Positions 44,593 through 52,392 of a DNA stretch of 64,000 nucleotides are shown here, one piece after another. Source of the stretch: Streptomyces sp. V1I1 (GTDB taxonomy: Bacteria > Actinomycetota > Actinomycetes > Streptomycetales > Streptomycetaceae). Position 1 is the stretch's first letter, and each line of letters starts with the position of its first letter. A model generated the notes under the pieces. The model had not been told where the DNA came from and ran no database searches. It saw only the letters and a list, made by a program, of their open reading frames with translations. The translations under genes and the position numbers were made by a program. The DNA is taken from positions 6,768,501-6,832,500 of the forward strand of contig NZ_JAUSZH010000001.1 in assembly GCF_030817355.1 (NCBI RefSeq), in the 5' to 3' direction.

Positions 44593-44649
44593 CTACACAC
44601 GACCGAAGTCGATGTGGTCGCGGGTGACCAGCCGCAGCCGAGGACGCAT
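44593..44649 (-). CDS. Short leader peptide of the sulfur-gene type
   Basis: 18 codons from ATG at 44649 to TAG at 44593-44595, reading MRPRLRLVTRDHIDFGRV. This matches small leader peptides (LVTRxHIDxGRV pattern) found before sulfur-assimilation genes in Streptomyces, where they usually go on to a cysteine. Here the stop directly follows GRV. It lies 78 bp upstream of the SsuD-type pseudogene in the same direction. The ribosome site is weak. Confidence 0.5.
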   Translation of the reverse strand: MRPRLRLVTRDHIDFGRV

Positions 44650-44681
44650 ATGCCCAGTGGGACAGGTGCGTTGGGGCCGAG

Positions 44682-46361
44682 TCAACTGTTCCTGTAGGCC
44701 CGCCAGCCGCCGTACTCGGTGATGTCTTCTGCCTCGTCGAGGGCGGCGGGTTCGCAGAGGAAACCGGGGGCGGTGGTGCCGTCGGCGAGCTCTACCCGCC
44801 CGATTGCCATGGGCCGGGGGAGGGCGGCGGTGAGCGCGCCGAGGCCTTCCGGGGGCAGCTCCCAGATCTCGGCCTCGATTGACTGTCCGTTGTCCGTGCC
44901 CACGTGGACGAGGCCCGGCTTGGGCGGGTCGGTGCGCAGGGCGAAGAGCCGGTAGGCGGGGGCGGTTGTGGTTGTGGCTTTGAACATCGCGCCGAGGACG
45001 AGGAGTTGGGGGTTGAGCGGCTGGCCGGTGAGGTGGGCGCCGACGACGGCGAGGCGGGTGGGCGGGGTGAGGTTCGCCGCGATCCGGGCGAGTCGGTCGT
45101 CCGTGCCGGCCGGGCCGACCAGCATGACGCCGAACGGGCGGCCGTCCACGTCGCCGGCCGGGACTGCGACCGCGGCGAGGTCGAAGAGGTTCGTGGAGTT
45201 GGTGAACCGGCCGAGGCGGGCGTTGGCGCCGATCGGGTCGGCGGCGACGTCGTCGAGGGTGGGGTGGCCGGGGGCGGTGGGCAGCAGGAGCGCGTCCGCG
45301 TCTGTGGTGGCGAGGGCGGCCATAGCCTGGTCGCGGAGGGTGGCGAGGCCGGCCTGGTCGGCGAAGAGCTGGTGGGCGGGGATGTCGCGGGCGCGGCGGA
45401 TGATGGCGGCGACGGTGGGGTCGAGGGTGGGGGTGGCGGTGGGGTTCGCGATGGGGTCGAGGTCGTTTGTCGCCTTGTCGATGAATGCGCCTACGGCGGT
45501 GTAGCGCTCGGCGACGAACGCGCCTTCGTAGAGCATCGCGGCGGCGTCGGTGAAGGGCGTGAGGTCGATGGCTCCGAGCTGCGCCCCGGCGGCCGCGAGG
45601 CGTGCCGCCGCCGCTTCGTACGCCTTTGCCCAGCCGTCGTCCATCTCCCCGAGCTGCTCGGTCGACGGCACGGCGATCCGCCAGGGGCCGGGGGTGCGGG
45701 GCGCTGGTTCGCGGGCCGGACCTGTGGAGATGAGGGCGAGGGCGAGCTCGGCCTCGGGGAGCGTACGGGCGAACACGCTGACGCAGTCGAGGCTGGCGCA
45801 GGCGGGGACGATGCCGTCGGTGGTGACGAGGCCGCGGGTGGGCTTCAGCCCGACGATGCCGTTGAACGCGGCGGGGACGCGGCCGGAGCCTGCGGTGTCC
45901 GTGCCGAGCGCGATGTCGGCGATGCCGAGGGCGACGGCGACGGCGGATCCGGAACTGGATCCGCCGGCCACGCGGGTGGGGTCGGCGGCGCTGCGCACCG
46001 CGCCGTAGGGCGAGCGGGTGCCGACCAGGCCGGTGGCGAACTGGTCCATGTTCGTGCTGCCGAGCACGACGGCGCCGGCGGCCTTGAGCCGGGCGACGGC
46101 GGGGGCGTCGGCGGGTGGGTCGTACGCGTACGAGGGGCAGCCGGCGGTGGTGGGGAGGCCCTCGACGTCGATGTTGCCCTTCACTGCGAGGGTGCGCCCG
46201 GCGAGGGGGAGGTGCGCGCCGGCGGCGAGTCGGTCGTCGATGTCGCGGGCGTCGGCTTCGGCGTCGGCGCGGGGACGGAGGGTGATCCAGATGTCGGTGC
46301 GGTCGGTGCGGTGGATGAGGTCGTAGGCGGCGCGGATGCGGGTGAGGGCGGGGGTGGGCAT
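44682..46361 (-). CDS. atzF: Allophanate hydrolase (AtzF type)
   Basis: 559-aa amidase-signature enzyme that splits allophanate into ammonia and carbon dioxide. Catalytic Ser-cisSer-Lys set: Lys in LAVKGNIDVEGLPTTAG and the serines in RVAGGSSSGSAVAVALG, then ALGTDTAGSGRVPAAFNG. A C-terminal domain unique to allophanate hydrolases (GAMFKATTTTAPAYRLFALR, IEAEIWELPPEGLGAL) completes it. Start at 46361 is behind AAGGAGCC; an upstream ATG at 46418 would lie in the intergenic hairpin region. It is the last gene of the carboxylase operon, after a 195-bp gap. Confidence 0.93.
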   Translation of the reverse strand: MPTPALTRIRAAYDLIHRTDRTDIWITLRPRADAEADARDIDDRLAAGAHLPLAGRTLAVKGNIDVEGLPTTAGCPSYAYDPPADAPAVARLKAAGAVVLGSTNMDQFATGLVGTRSPYGAVRSAADPTRVAGGSSSGSAVAVALGIADIALGTDTAGSGRVPAAFNGIVGLKPTRGLVTTDGIVPACASLDCVSVFARTLPEAELALALISTGPAREPAPRTPGPWRIAVPSTEQLGEMDDGWAKAYEAAAARLAAAGAQLGAIDLTPFTDAAAMLYEGAFVAERYTAVGAFIDKATNDLDPIANPTATPTLDPTVAAIIRRARDIPAHQLFADQAGLATLRDQAMAALATTDADALLLPTAPGHPTLDDVAADPIGANARLGRFTNSTNLFDLAAVAVPAGDVDGRPFGVMLVGPAGTDDRLARIAANLTPPTRLAVVGAHLTGQPLNPQLLVLGAMFKATTTTAPAYRLFALRTDPPKPGLVHVGTDNGQSIEAEIWELPPEGLGALTAALPRPMAIGRVELADGTTAPGFLCEPAALDEAEDITEYGGWRAYRNS

Positions 46362-46435
46362 GGGGGGCGGCTCCTTGGGGGTGCGGGCGGTTGGGGTGCG
46401 GCTGGGGATGTCCCCCATCCCGCCCCTTCCCTGAA

Positions 46436-46555
46436 CTGGGGGCTTCGCCCCCAGACCCCAGTCCTCAATCTCCCCCAGACTTCGTCCGGGGGCCCCAACG
46501 GGCTGAATTCAGCCCCGCCGGCGATTGAGGCGCGGGGTCCGGGGCGGAGCCCCGG
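46436..46555. repeat. Cluster of four GC hairpins between atzF and the carboxylase gene
   Basis: In order: CTGGGGGC-TTC-GCCCCCAG (46436-46454), CCCCCAGAC-TTC-GTCCGGGGG (46472-46492), the palindrome GGGCTGAATTCAGCCC (46500-46515) and CCGGGGC-GGA-GCCCCGG (46539-46555). The composite is of a kind repeated in Streptomyces intergenic DNA and parts recur elsewhere in this window. Inside an operon it could act as an attenuator or processing site. Confidence 0.8.
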
Positions 46556-46556
46556 T

Positions 46557-49500
46557 TCAGGGGTTCGTCGGGGTCAGGATGGCCAGCGGGGTGCCCGCTT
46601 CCACCTGGGTGCCGGGGGCGACCAGGAAGCGGGTGACACGCGCCGCGTACGGAGCGCGGATGCGGGATTCCATCTTCATGGCCTCCAGGGTCAGCAGTGG
46701 CTGGCCCGTCGAGACCTCCGCTCCCGGTTCGGCGTTCAACTGCCAGACCGATGCCGCGAATTCGGCCTCCAGCACCTGGCTGCCCGGTGGGACGTCCAGT
46801 TCGGCGTCCGGGGCAGGGGGCGCGGTGGACGTGGCCGCTCGGGCGAATTCGCCCGACGCTTCCCAGGCGTCGCGTTCTTCGGCGAAGGCGCGTGCCTGGC
46901 GGCTGCGGAAGGAGGCGATCGAGGGTGCGTTGTCGGCGAGGAAGCGCCGGTAGTCCGCCAGGGAGAACGTCCCTTCCTCGATACGCGGCGTGAACCGGCC
47001 CGCCGCCATGTCCGCCCGTAGCTCCAGGAGTTCCTCCGCGTCCACCGGGTACCACTTGATCCGGTCGAAGAAGCGCAGTAGCCAGGGTCGTTCCTGCCAG
47101 CGCGACCACACCTGGGTCGTACGGCCAACGAACTGGTAGCCGCCCGGCCCCTCCATGCCGTACACGCACAGATACGCGCCGCCGATGCCGACCGAGTTCT
47201 CCGCGGTCCAGGTCCTCGCCGGGTTGTACTTCGTCGTCACCAGGCGGTGGCGCGGATCCAGCGGAGTGGCTACCGGGGCGCCCAAGTAGACGTCGCCCAG
47301 CCCCAGTACGAGGTACTCCGCGTCGAAGACCGTGCGGTACACGTCGTCGACCGAGTCGAGGCCGTTGACCCGGCGGATGAACTCGATGTTCCACGGACAC
47401 CAGGGCGCGTCGTCCCGTACGCCCGCCATATAGCGGGCGATCGCCTCCCGGGTCGCCGGATCGTCCCAGGACAGCGGGAGATGGACTGTGCGAGAAGGGA
47501 CGACAAGGGCATCGGTGGGCGGGAGCCTGGACTCGATGCGGGTCAGCACGGACAGCAGCGTCCGCTGCGGGAGGACGTCGGGGTCGGTGTGGATCTGGAG
47601 CGAGCGGATGCCCGGGGTCAGGTCCACCACACCCGGCAGGCCCTCCGCCGCCACTGCCTCGGCCAGCGCGTGGACCCGCATCCGCAGAGCGAGGTCGAGC
47701 TGCATCTCGCCGTACTCGACCAGTACGTTGTCGTCTCCGCTGCGGCGGTACGTGACCGACTCGCCCCGCCCCAGAATCCCGCCGTCGAGGATGTCCGGGC
47801 GCGGCGCGCCGTCGGCCGTCACCGGCAGGAAGGTGACCGTGTCGCCCGGGCGCAGCTGGCCCAGCTTCCAGCGTTCGGCCTTCAGGATCGTCGCCGGGCA
47901 GACGAAGCCGCCGAGCGACGGGCCGTCCGGGCCCAGCAGGACCGGCATGTCGCCGGTGTAGTCGACCGCGCCGACCGAGTACGGCGTGTCGTGGATGTTG
48001 GAGGGGTGCAGGCCCGCCTCGCCGCCGTCCGTGCGTGCCCAGCGCGGCTTCGGGCCGATCAGCCGTACCCCGGTGCGCGCCGAGTTGAAGTGGACCTTCC
48101 ACTCGGCGGCGTAGAAGTCGTGGATGTCCTCCTCGGTGAAGAACTCGGGCGCGGCGTGCGGGCCTTCGGCCGCCGCGATGTGCCAGACGTCGTTGAAGGA
48201 CGGGCGGTCGGAGTGCGGGACGTGCGCGCCCGGCGGCGTGGCCGCGCCGCCGTGGAGGACGTCGCCCGTACGCAGCTGACGGCCGCCGTGTCCCCCGAAG
48301 CGGCCCAGCGTGAACGTGGCCGCGCTGCCCAGGAAGTCCGGCACGTCCAGGCCGCCGCCCGCGAAGAGGACATAGGTGCGCAGGCCACGGTCGGCGGGCG
48401 CGCCGATGGCCAGCGACGCGCCCGCGGGGACGGTGAACGGCTCCCACTGCGCGGCCGGTTCGCCGTCCACCGTGACCGGCGCCGGCGCGCCCGTCACGCA
48501 GACCGTCGTCGCGTGGCTGAAGCGCAGCGTCGGGCCCTGGAGCGTGCACTCCAGACCGGGCGCGCCCTCGTCGTTGCCGAGCGACCGGTTCCCGAGACGG
48601 AAGGAGCGGTCGTCCATCGGCCCGGACGGTGGGACGCCGACCTGCCAGTAGCCGGTGCGGCCAGGCCAGTCCTGGACGGTGGTGAGGGTGCCCGATGCCA
48701 TGACCTCGATACGTGGCGTGGGGTCGGCGATGGTCGCCAGGGTCGCGGTGGTGTGCCCGGCGGCCCGTACGGACGCGTCCGCGAGCGCCGCCCGCACCAG
48801 GCCCAGGTTCGTCTCGATGCCGTCGACGCGCGTCGCCGCCAGCGCGGAGTCCAGCCGGGCGAGGGCGTCGGCGCGATCGGTTCCGTACGCCACGACCTTG
48901 GCCAGCATCGGGTCGTACGCCGTTGTGATCTCCGTCCCCGTCTCGATCCACGCGTCGACGCGAACGCCCGAGGGATCCGAGGGACTCGGGGACTCCTGGG
49001 GGAGGGCCACCCGGGTCAGCAGCCCGGCACTCGGACGGTGGTCGCGGCTGGGGTCCTCGGCGTAGAGGCGCGCCTCCACGGCATGGCCGCGCGGTGCGCC
49101 GGGCTCTCGTACGACCGAGGTCTCGCCCTGCGCGAGGCGCAGCATCCACTCGACGAGGTCGACGCCGTAGATCTCCTCGGTCACCGGGTGTTCCACCTGG
49201 AGGCGGGTGTTGACCTCCAGGAAGTACGCCTCCTCGCGGGCCGCGTCGTACACGAACTCGACCGTGCCGGCCGAGCGGTAGTCGACCGATGCGCACAACT
49301 TCCGTGCGGATACGGCCAGTTGCAACCGTACGGCGTCGGTCAGGCCCGGCGCCGGGGCCTCCTCGACCACCTTCTGGTTGCGGCGCTGGAGCGAGCAGTC
49401 GCGGTCGCCGAAGGTGACGACCCGGCCCTCACCGTCGCCGAAGACCTGCACCTCGACATGGCGGGCGTGCTCGACGAGTCGCTCCAGGAAGACCCCGGCC

Positions 49501-50081
49501 GAGGAGAAGGAGGCCGCGGCGACGCGCTGCACGCGCTCCCACGCGTCGGCCAGGCCCTCGGCGTCGTACACCGCTTGCATGCCGATGCCTCCGCCGCCGC
49601 CCGTGGCCTTGAGCATGACGGGAAAGCCGATCCGGTCCGCGGCCACCAGCGCGGCGTCGAGCCCGGTCAGCAGCCCGGTACCGGGGGCAAGCGGCACGCC
49701 GGCGGCCTCGGCTGCGGCCCGTGCGGTGTGCTTCGCGCCGAAGAGCTCCAACTGCTCGGCGGTCGGCCCGACGAAGACGATCCCGGCATCCTCGCAGCGG
49801 CGTGCGAAGTCCGCGTCCTCGGAAAGGAAGCCGTAACCGGGGTGGATGGCGCCCGCGCCGGTGTCCTTCGCGGCTTTGAGTACGAGATCGGCGTCGAGGT
49901 ACGACTCCTTGGCGGGCGCAGGCCCGAGCCGTACCGCCTCGTCGGCGAGCCGGACATGGGGCGCGGAGCGGTCGGGGTCGGAGAAGACCGCGACCGTACG
50001 CAGCCCGAGGCGGCGGGCGGTGCGGATGATGCGTACGGCGATCTCGCCGCGATTGGCGACCAGCAGCGTGTCGAAGGTCAT
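46557..50081 (-). CDS. Urea carboxylase family enzyme, probable guanidine carboxylase
   Basis: 1174-aa biotin enzyme. The N-terminal ATP-grasp biotin carboxylase (MTFDTLLVANRGEIAVRII, HPGYGFLSEDADFARRCEDA, MLKATGGGGGIGMQA) spans about residues 1-450. KipA- and KipI-like carboxyltransferase domains follow in the middle. The C-terminal biotin carrier has LLTLEAMKMESRI with the biotinylated Lys at about residue 1136. The start overlaps the UAAP2 stop (ATGA). Enzymes of this build linked to UAAP1/UAAP2 genes have been shown to prefer guanidine over urea, so guanidine is the favoured substrate; this is from known families, not from residues seen here. Confidence 0.92.
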   Translation of the reverse strand: MTFDTLLVANRGEIAVRIIRTARRLGLRTVAVFSDPDRSAPHVRLADEAVRLGPAPAKESYLDADLVLKAAKDTGAGAIHPGYGFLSEDADFARRCEDAGIVFVGPTAEQLELFGAKHTARAAAEAAGVPLAPGTGLLTGLDAALVAADRIGFPVMLKATGGGGGIGMQAVYDAEGLADAWERVQRVAAASFSSAGVFLERLVEHARHVEVQVFGDGEGRVVTFGDRDCSLQRRNQKVVEEAPAPGLTDAVRLQLAVSARKLCASVDYRSAGTVEFVYDAAREEAYFLEVNTRLQVEHPVTEEIYGVDLVEWMLRLAQGETSVVREPGAPRGHAVEARLYAEDPSRDHRPSAGLLTRVALPQESPSPSDPSGVRVDAWIETGTEITTAYDPMLAKVVAYGTDRADALARLDSALAATRVDGIETNLGLVRAALADASVRAAGHTTATLATIADPTPRIEVMASGTLTTVQDWPGRTGYWQVGVPPSGPMDDRSFRLGNRSLGNDEGAPGLECTLQGPTLRFSHATTVCVTGAPAPVTVDGEPAAQWEPFTVPAGASLAIGAPADRGLRTYVLFAGGGLDVPDFLGSAATFTLGRFGGHGGRQLRTGDVLHGGAATPPGAHVPHSDRPSFNDVWHIAAAEGPHAAPEFFTEEDIHDFYAAEWKVHFNSARTGVRLIGPKPRWARTDGGEAGLHPSNIHDTPYSVGAVDYTGDMPVLLGPDGPSLGGFVCPATILKAERWKLGQLRPGDTVTFLPVTADGAPRPDILDGGILGRGESVTYRRSGDDNVLVEYGEMQLDLALRMRVHALAEAVAAEGLPGVVDLTPGIRSLQIHTDPDVLPQRTLLSVLTRIESRLPPTDALVVPSRTVHLPLSWDDPATREAIARYMAGVRDDAPWCPWNIEFIRRVNGLDSVDDVYRTVFDAEYLVLGLGDVYLGAPVATPLDPRHRLVTTKYNPARTWTAENSVGIGGAYLCVYGMEGPGGYQFVGRTTQVWSRWQERPWLLRFFDRIKWYPVDAEELLELRADMAAGRFTPRIEEGTFSLADYRRFLADNAPSIASFRSRQARAFAEERDAWEASGEFARAATSTAPPAPDAELDVPPGSQVLEAEFAASVWQLNAEPGAEVSTGQPLLTLEAMKMESRIRAPYAARVTRFLVAPGTQVEAGTPLAILTPTNP

Positions 50082-50672
50082 GCCGTCGTCCCAATCGTCA
50101 TCTCCACGGCGGTCGGCTCGAAGCCGTTGCAAGGGTTGTTGATCTGCGGGCAGTTGGAGACGAGGACCAGGACGTCCCTCTCGGCGCGCAAGGTCACCCG
50201 CAGCCCCGGGGCGGATATCCCGTCCACGATGCCGAGCGTGCCGTCCTTCTCGACGGGCACGTTCATGTACCAGTTGATGTTGGAGACCAGATCGCGCTTG
50301 CCGAGGCCGTAACGCGCGCCCTCCGCGAGGAAGTTGTCGACGCACGCGTGCTGCGACCAGGTGTGGTGGCCGTAGCGAAGGGTGTTGGACTCCTTGGAGC
50401 AGGCACCGCCGACTGTGTCGTGGCGGCCGCAGGTGTCCTCGGTGACGGTCATCAGCGGGGTGTGCTCGTTCGACATCAGCACGCTGCCCGTGGTGAGGAA
50501 GATGTTGCCCTGGGCGTGGACGGGTGTCGGCGGCGCTGTAGCGGACCGCGGTGTCATGGGCGTCGTAGACGAGGAAGTCCACGGCCTGGTTGCCGTGCAG
50601 ATCGGTGATGGTCAGCTGCTCGCCGGCGCGGACGACGGCGGACCAGGCGGCGTGTGCGGGTACGACTGTCAT
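50078..50672 (-). pseudogene. Urea carboxylase-associated protein 2 (UAAP2/CgdB-like), frameshifted
   Basis: The first about 50 codons from ATG at 50672 (SAVVRAGEQLTITDLHGNQA, VDFLVYDAHDTAVRYSAADT) are in one frame, and the rest (VHAQGNIFLTTGSVLMSNEH, CGRHDTVGGACSKESNTLRY, VDNFLAEGARYGLGKRDLVS) in the next. Joining them needs removal of one base in the GGG run at 50522-50524, after which DTVHAQGN reads as in homologues. Full length would be about 197 aa. Both ends overlap neighbours by ATGA, so the gene structure is otherwise intact. It could be a recent mutation or a sequencing error. Homologues form one half of carboxyguanidine deiminase. Confidence 0.85.
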
Positions 50673-51499
50673 GACTGGCCCCTTGCGGCAAGGAAATCGG
50701 CGGTGTTCGCGTAGGCGCGGCGGCCCTCGGGAGTGGCCTCCCAGAGCGGGTCGCCGGGCGTGGTGGGGGCGGCGCGCCAGGCCAGCACCTCCAGCGGGGT
50801 ACTGACGTACGACGGGCGCGGGTCCAGCGGATGCGGGACGTTCGCGATCAGCACGGTCAGATCCTGCTCGGCGCGGAGCGTGACCGAGGCGCCGGGGCCT
50901 GCGGAGCCGGTGAATTCGAGGGTGCCGTCGTCGCGCACCTCCACGCCCTGGAAGAAGGAGAGGGAGGGCGGCAGATCGCGCGGCTCCAGGCCGTTCTTGA
51001 GCGCGGCGAGTGTGAGGAGCTCGCGGCCTGCGGGGGATGCGGACTGGGGGGTCCCGTCTCCGTACCGGTGGGTGTTCCGTACGAGGGTGGAGGTGCCGCA
51101 CAGCGCGTCGTGGCGGCCGGCGGTGTCGGCGATCAGGGTCGCGAGTACTCGCCCCTGGTCGGACAGCAGGAGCCCGCCGGCGCGGAGGTAGGCGTTCCAC
51201 TGGACCTTGACCGTGTCGGCGGCGTTGAGGCGTTCCCAGGGGCGGCCGTCGACGTACAGGAGCAGATGGGCGCAGGCGTCCCCGCCCGGGTCGGTGAGGC
51301 GCAGCTCAGTGCCCCGGGCGAGGACGCGGTGCGTGTAGTTGCCGCCGGCGACGGTCTCCGCCCACACCAGATACCCGGCCTCGCAGGGCGGCTCGGGCCA
51401 GTCGGTGGCAGGCACCACGGGCATGGCCTCGGCGCGTGCGCCCTCCTGGGCGCGGGCGTGATCGCGGGCCCCGTATGTCGTCCTCGTCGCGGTCGCCAT
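50669..51499 (-). CDS. Urea carboxylase-associated protein 1 (UAAP1/CgdA-like)
   Basis: 276-aa member of the family now known to form, with UAAP2, a carboxyguanidine deiminase giving allophanate. Typical segments are VWAETVAGGNYTHRVLARGT, LRLTDPGGDACAHLLLYVDG, ERLNAADTVKVQWNAYL and DTAGRHDALCGTSTLVRNTH, with a conserved Cys/His pair in the last that may bind metal. First gene of the operon: ATG at 51499 with GGAGGAG ahead, 29 bp from a palindromic operator. A 35-residue N-terminal extension is low in conservation. Confidence 0.9.
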   Translation of the reverse strand: MATATRTTYGARDHARAQEGARAEAMPVVPATDWPEPPCEAGYLVWAETVAGGNYTHRVLARGTELRLTDPGGDACAHLLLYVDGRPWERLNAADTVKVQWNAYLRAGGLLLSDQGRVLATLIADTAGRHDALCGTSTLVRNTHRYGDGTPQSASPAGRELLTLAALKNGLEPRDLPPSLSFFQGVEVRDDGTLEFTGSAGPGASVTLRAEQDLTVLIANVPHPLDPRPSYVSTPLEVLAWRAAPTTPGDPLWEATPEGRRAYANTADFLAARGQS

Positions 51500-51528
51500 G
51501 GCGGTGTGCCTCCTCCGGCTCGGCGGTC

Positions 51529-51550
51529 ATTTCTGTCGCGCGACAGAAAT
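51529..51550. promoter_or_regulatory. Perfect 22-bp palindrome, TetR operator candidate
   Basis: ATTTCTGTCG (51529-51538), central CG, CGACAGAAAT (51541-51550): fully symmetric. It lies 29 bp before the carboxylase operon and 110 bp before the divergent TetR gene. On the minus strand TAATTT at its edge could be the operon's -10 box, so binding would block transcription. A variant copy lies before the permease. Confidence 0.8.
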
Positions 51551-51660
51551 TAGGGGGAGGGGAAGTCCGTGCCATTGCCCGTCCGTTGCCGGACGGTTAC
51601 GGAACGCTCACCGTGATCGCGGCGCAGGGGGTGTCCGGGGTGTGTGCGACGATCGGCAGC

Positions 51661-52293
51661 ATGAGCACCACCACGGGACGACGGGTCGGCCGGCCGCGCG
51701 CGACGCAGCGGCCGGACAGCGGGATGTCCGCGCGGGACGAACTCCTCCTGGCCGCAGCGGAGTTGTTCACCTCGAGCGGCTACGCGGCGACCACGACCCG
51801 GGCGGTCGCGGAGCGCGCGGGCATGCGGCAGGCGACGATGTACCACTACTTCAGCGGCAAGGAGGACCTGCTCGCTGAGCTCCTCGAGTCGACGGTGGCC
51901 CCGTCCCTGACGCTCGCACTCCGGCTGCTCGCGGACGACGCGCGCCCGGCGGAGGAACGCCTGTGGGAGCTGTGCCGCGCGGACGTGGAACTGCTGTGCG
52001 GCGGCCCGCACAACCTGGGCGCGCTGTACCTGCTCCCGGAGGTCCGGGGCGAACGCTTCACGAGCTTCCACCGGGTGCGGACGGACCTGAAGGCGGCATA
52101 CGGGCAGCTGCTGGGGGCGACGGCGGCGGGGGGTGCGCTGGACAAGGGGGAGCGGGTGCTCCGTACGGACCTGGTGTTCGGGCTGATAGAGGGCGTGATC
52201 CTGGTGCACAGATCGGACCCGGAGAGGGCGGTGGGGGCGTTTGCGGGGGCGACGGCGGACGCGGCGCTGAGGATTGTGGGCGCGGTTCGGTAA
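51661..52293 (+). CDS. TetR-family regulator of the carboxylase/permease genes
   Basis: 210-aa repressor-type protein. The helix-turn-helix lies at about residues 22-70 (SARDELLLAAAELFTSSGYA, TTTRAVAERAGMRQATMYHY, FSGKEDLLAELLE). The C-terminal effector domain is divergent. It is divergent from the UAAP1-UAAP2-carboxylase-atzF operon and convergent with the permease, and 22-bp palindromes lie before both. The ligand is probably guanidine, urea or a pathway product, by inference. Confidence 0.88.
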   Translation: MSTTTGRRVGRPRATQRPDSGMSARDELLLAAAELFTSSGYAATTTRAVAERAGMRQATMYHYFSGKEDLLAELLESTVAPSLTLALRLLADDARPAEERLWELCRADVELLCGGPHNLGALYLLPEVRGERFTSFHRVRTDLKAAYGQLLGATAAGGALDKGERVLRTDLVFGLIEGVILVHRSDPERAVGAFAGATADAALRIVGAVR

Positions 52294-52392
52294 CGAGGGG
52301 CGGTTGGGTTTACCCCACTCCGCCCCCTTCCGAAACCGGGCGGTGCCCAGGCCTCGTTGCGACGCTGACCCTGTCCGGCCCGCACACGGCGT

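Noticed and set aside
50082..51200. Extension of the carboxylase open frame far upstream
   Set aside because: The frame stays open through UAAP2 and UAAP1, but only the first part of UAAP2 is truly coded in it. The carboxylase itself begins at MTFDTLLVANRGEIA (50081).
51500..51660. Guanidine (ykkC-type) riboswitch before the carboxylase operon
   Set aside because: The leader is only about 30 nt between operator and start codon, too short for such an element; no matching consensus seen.
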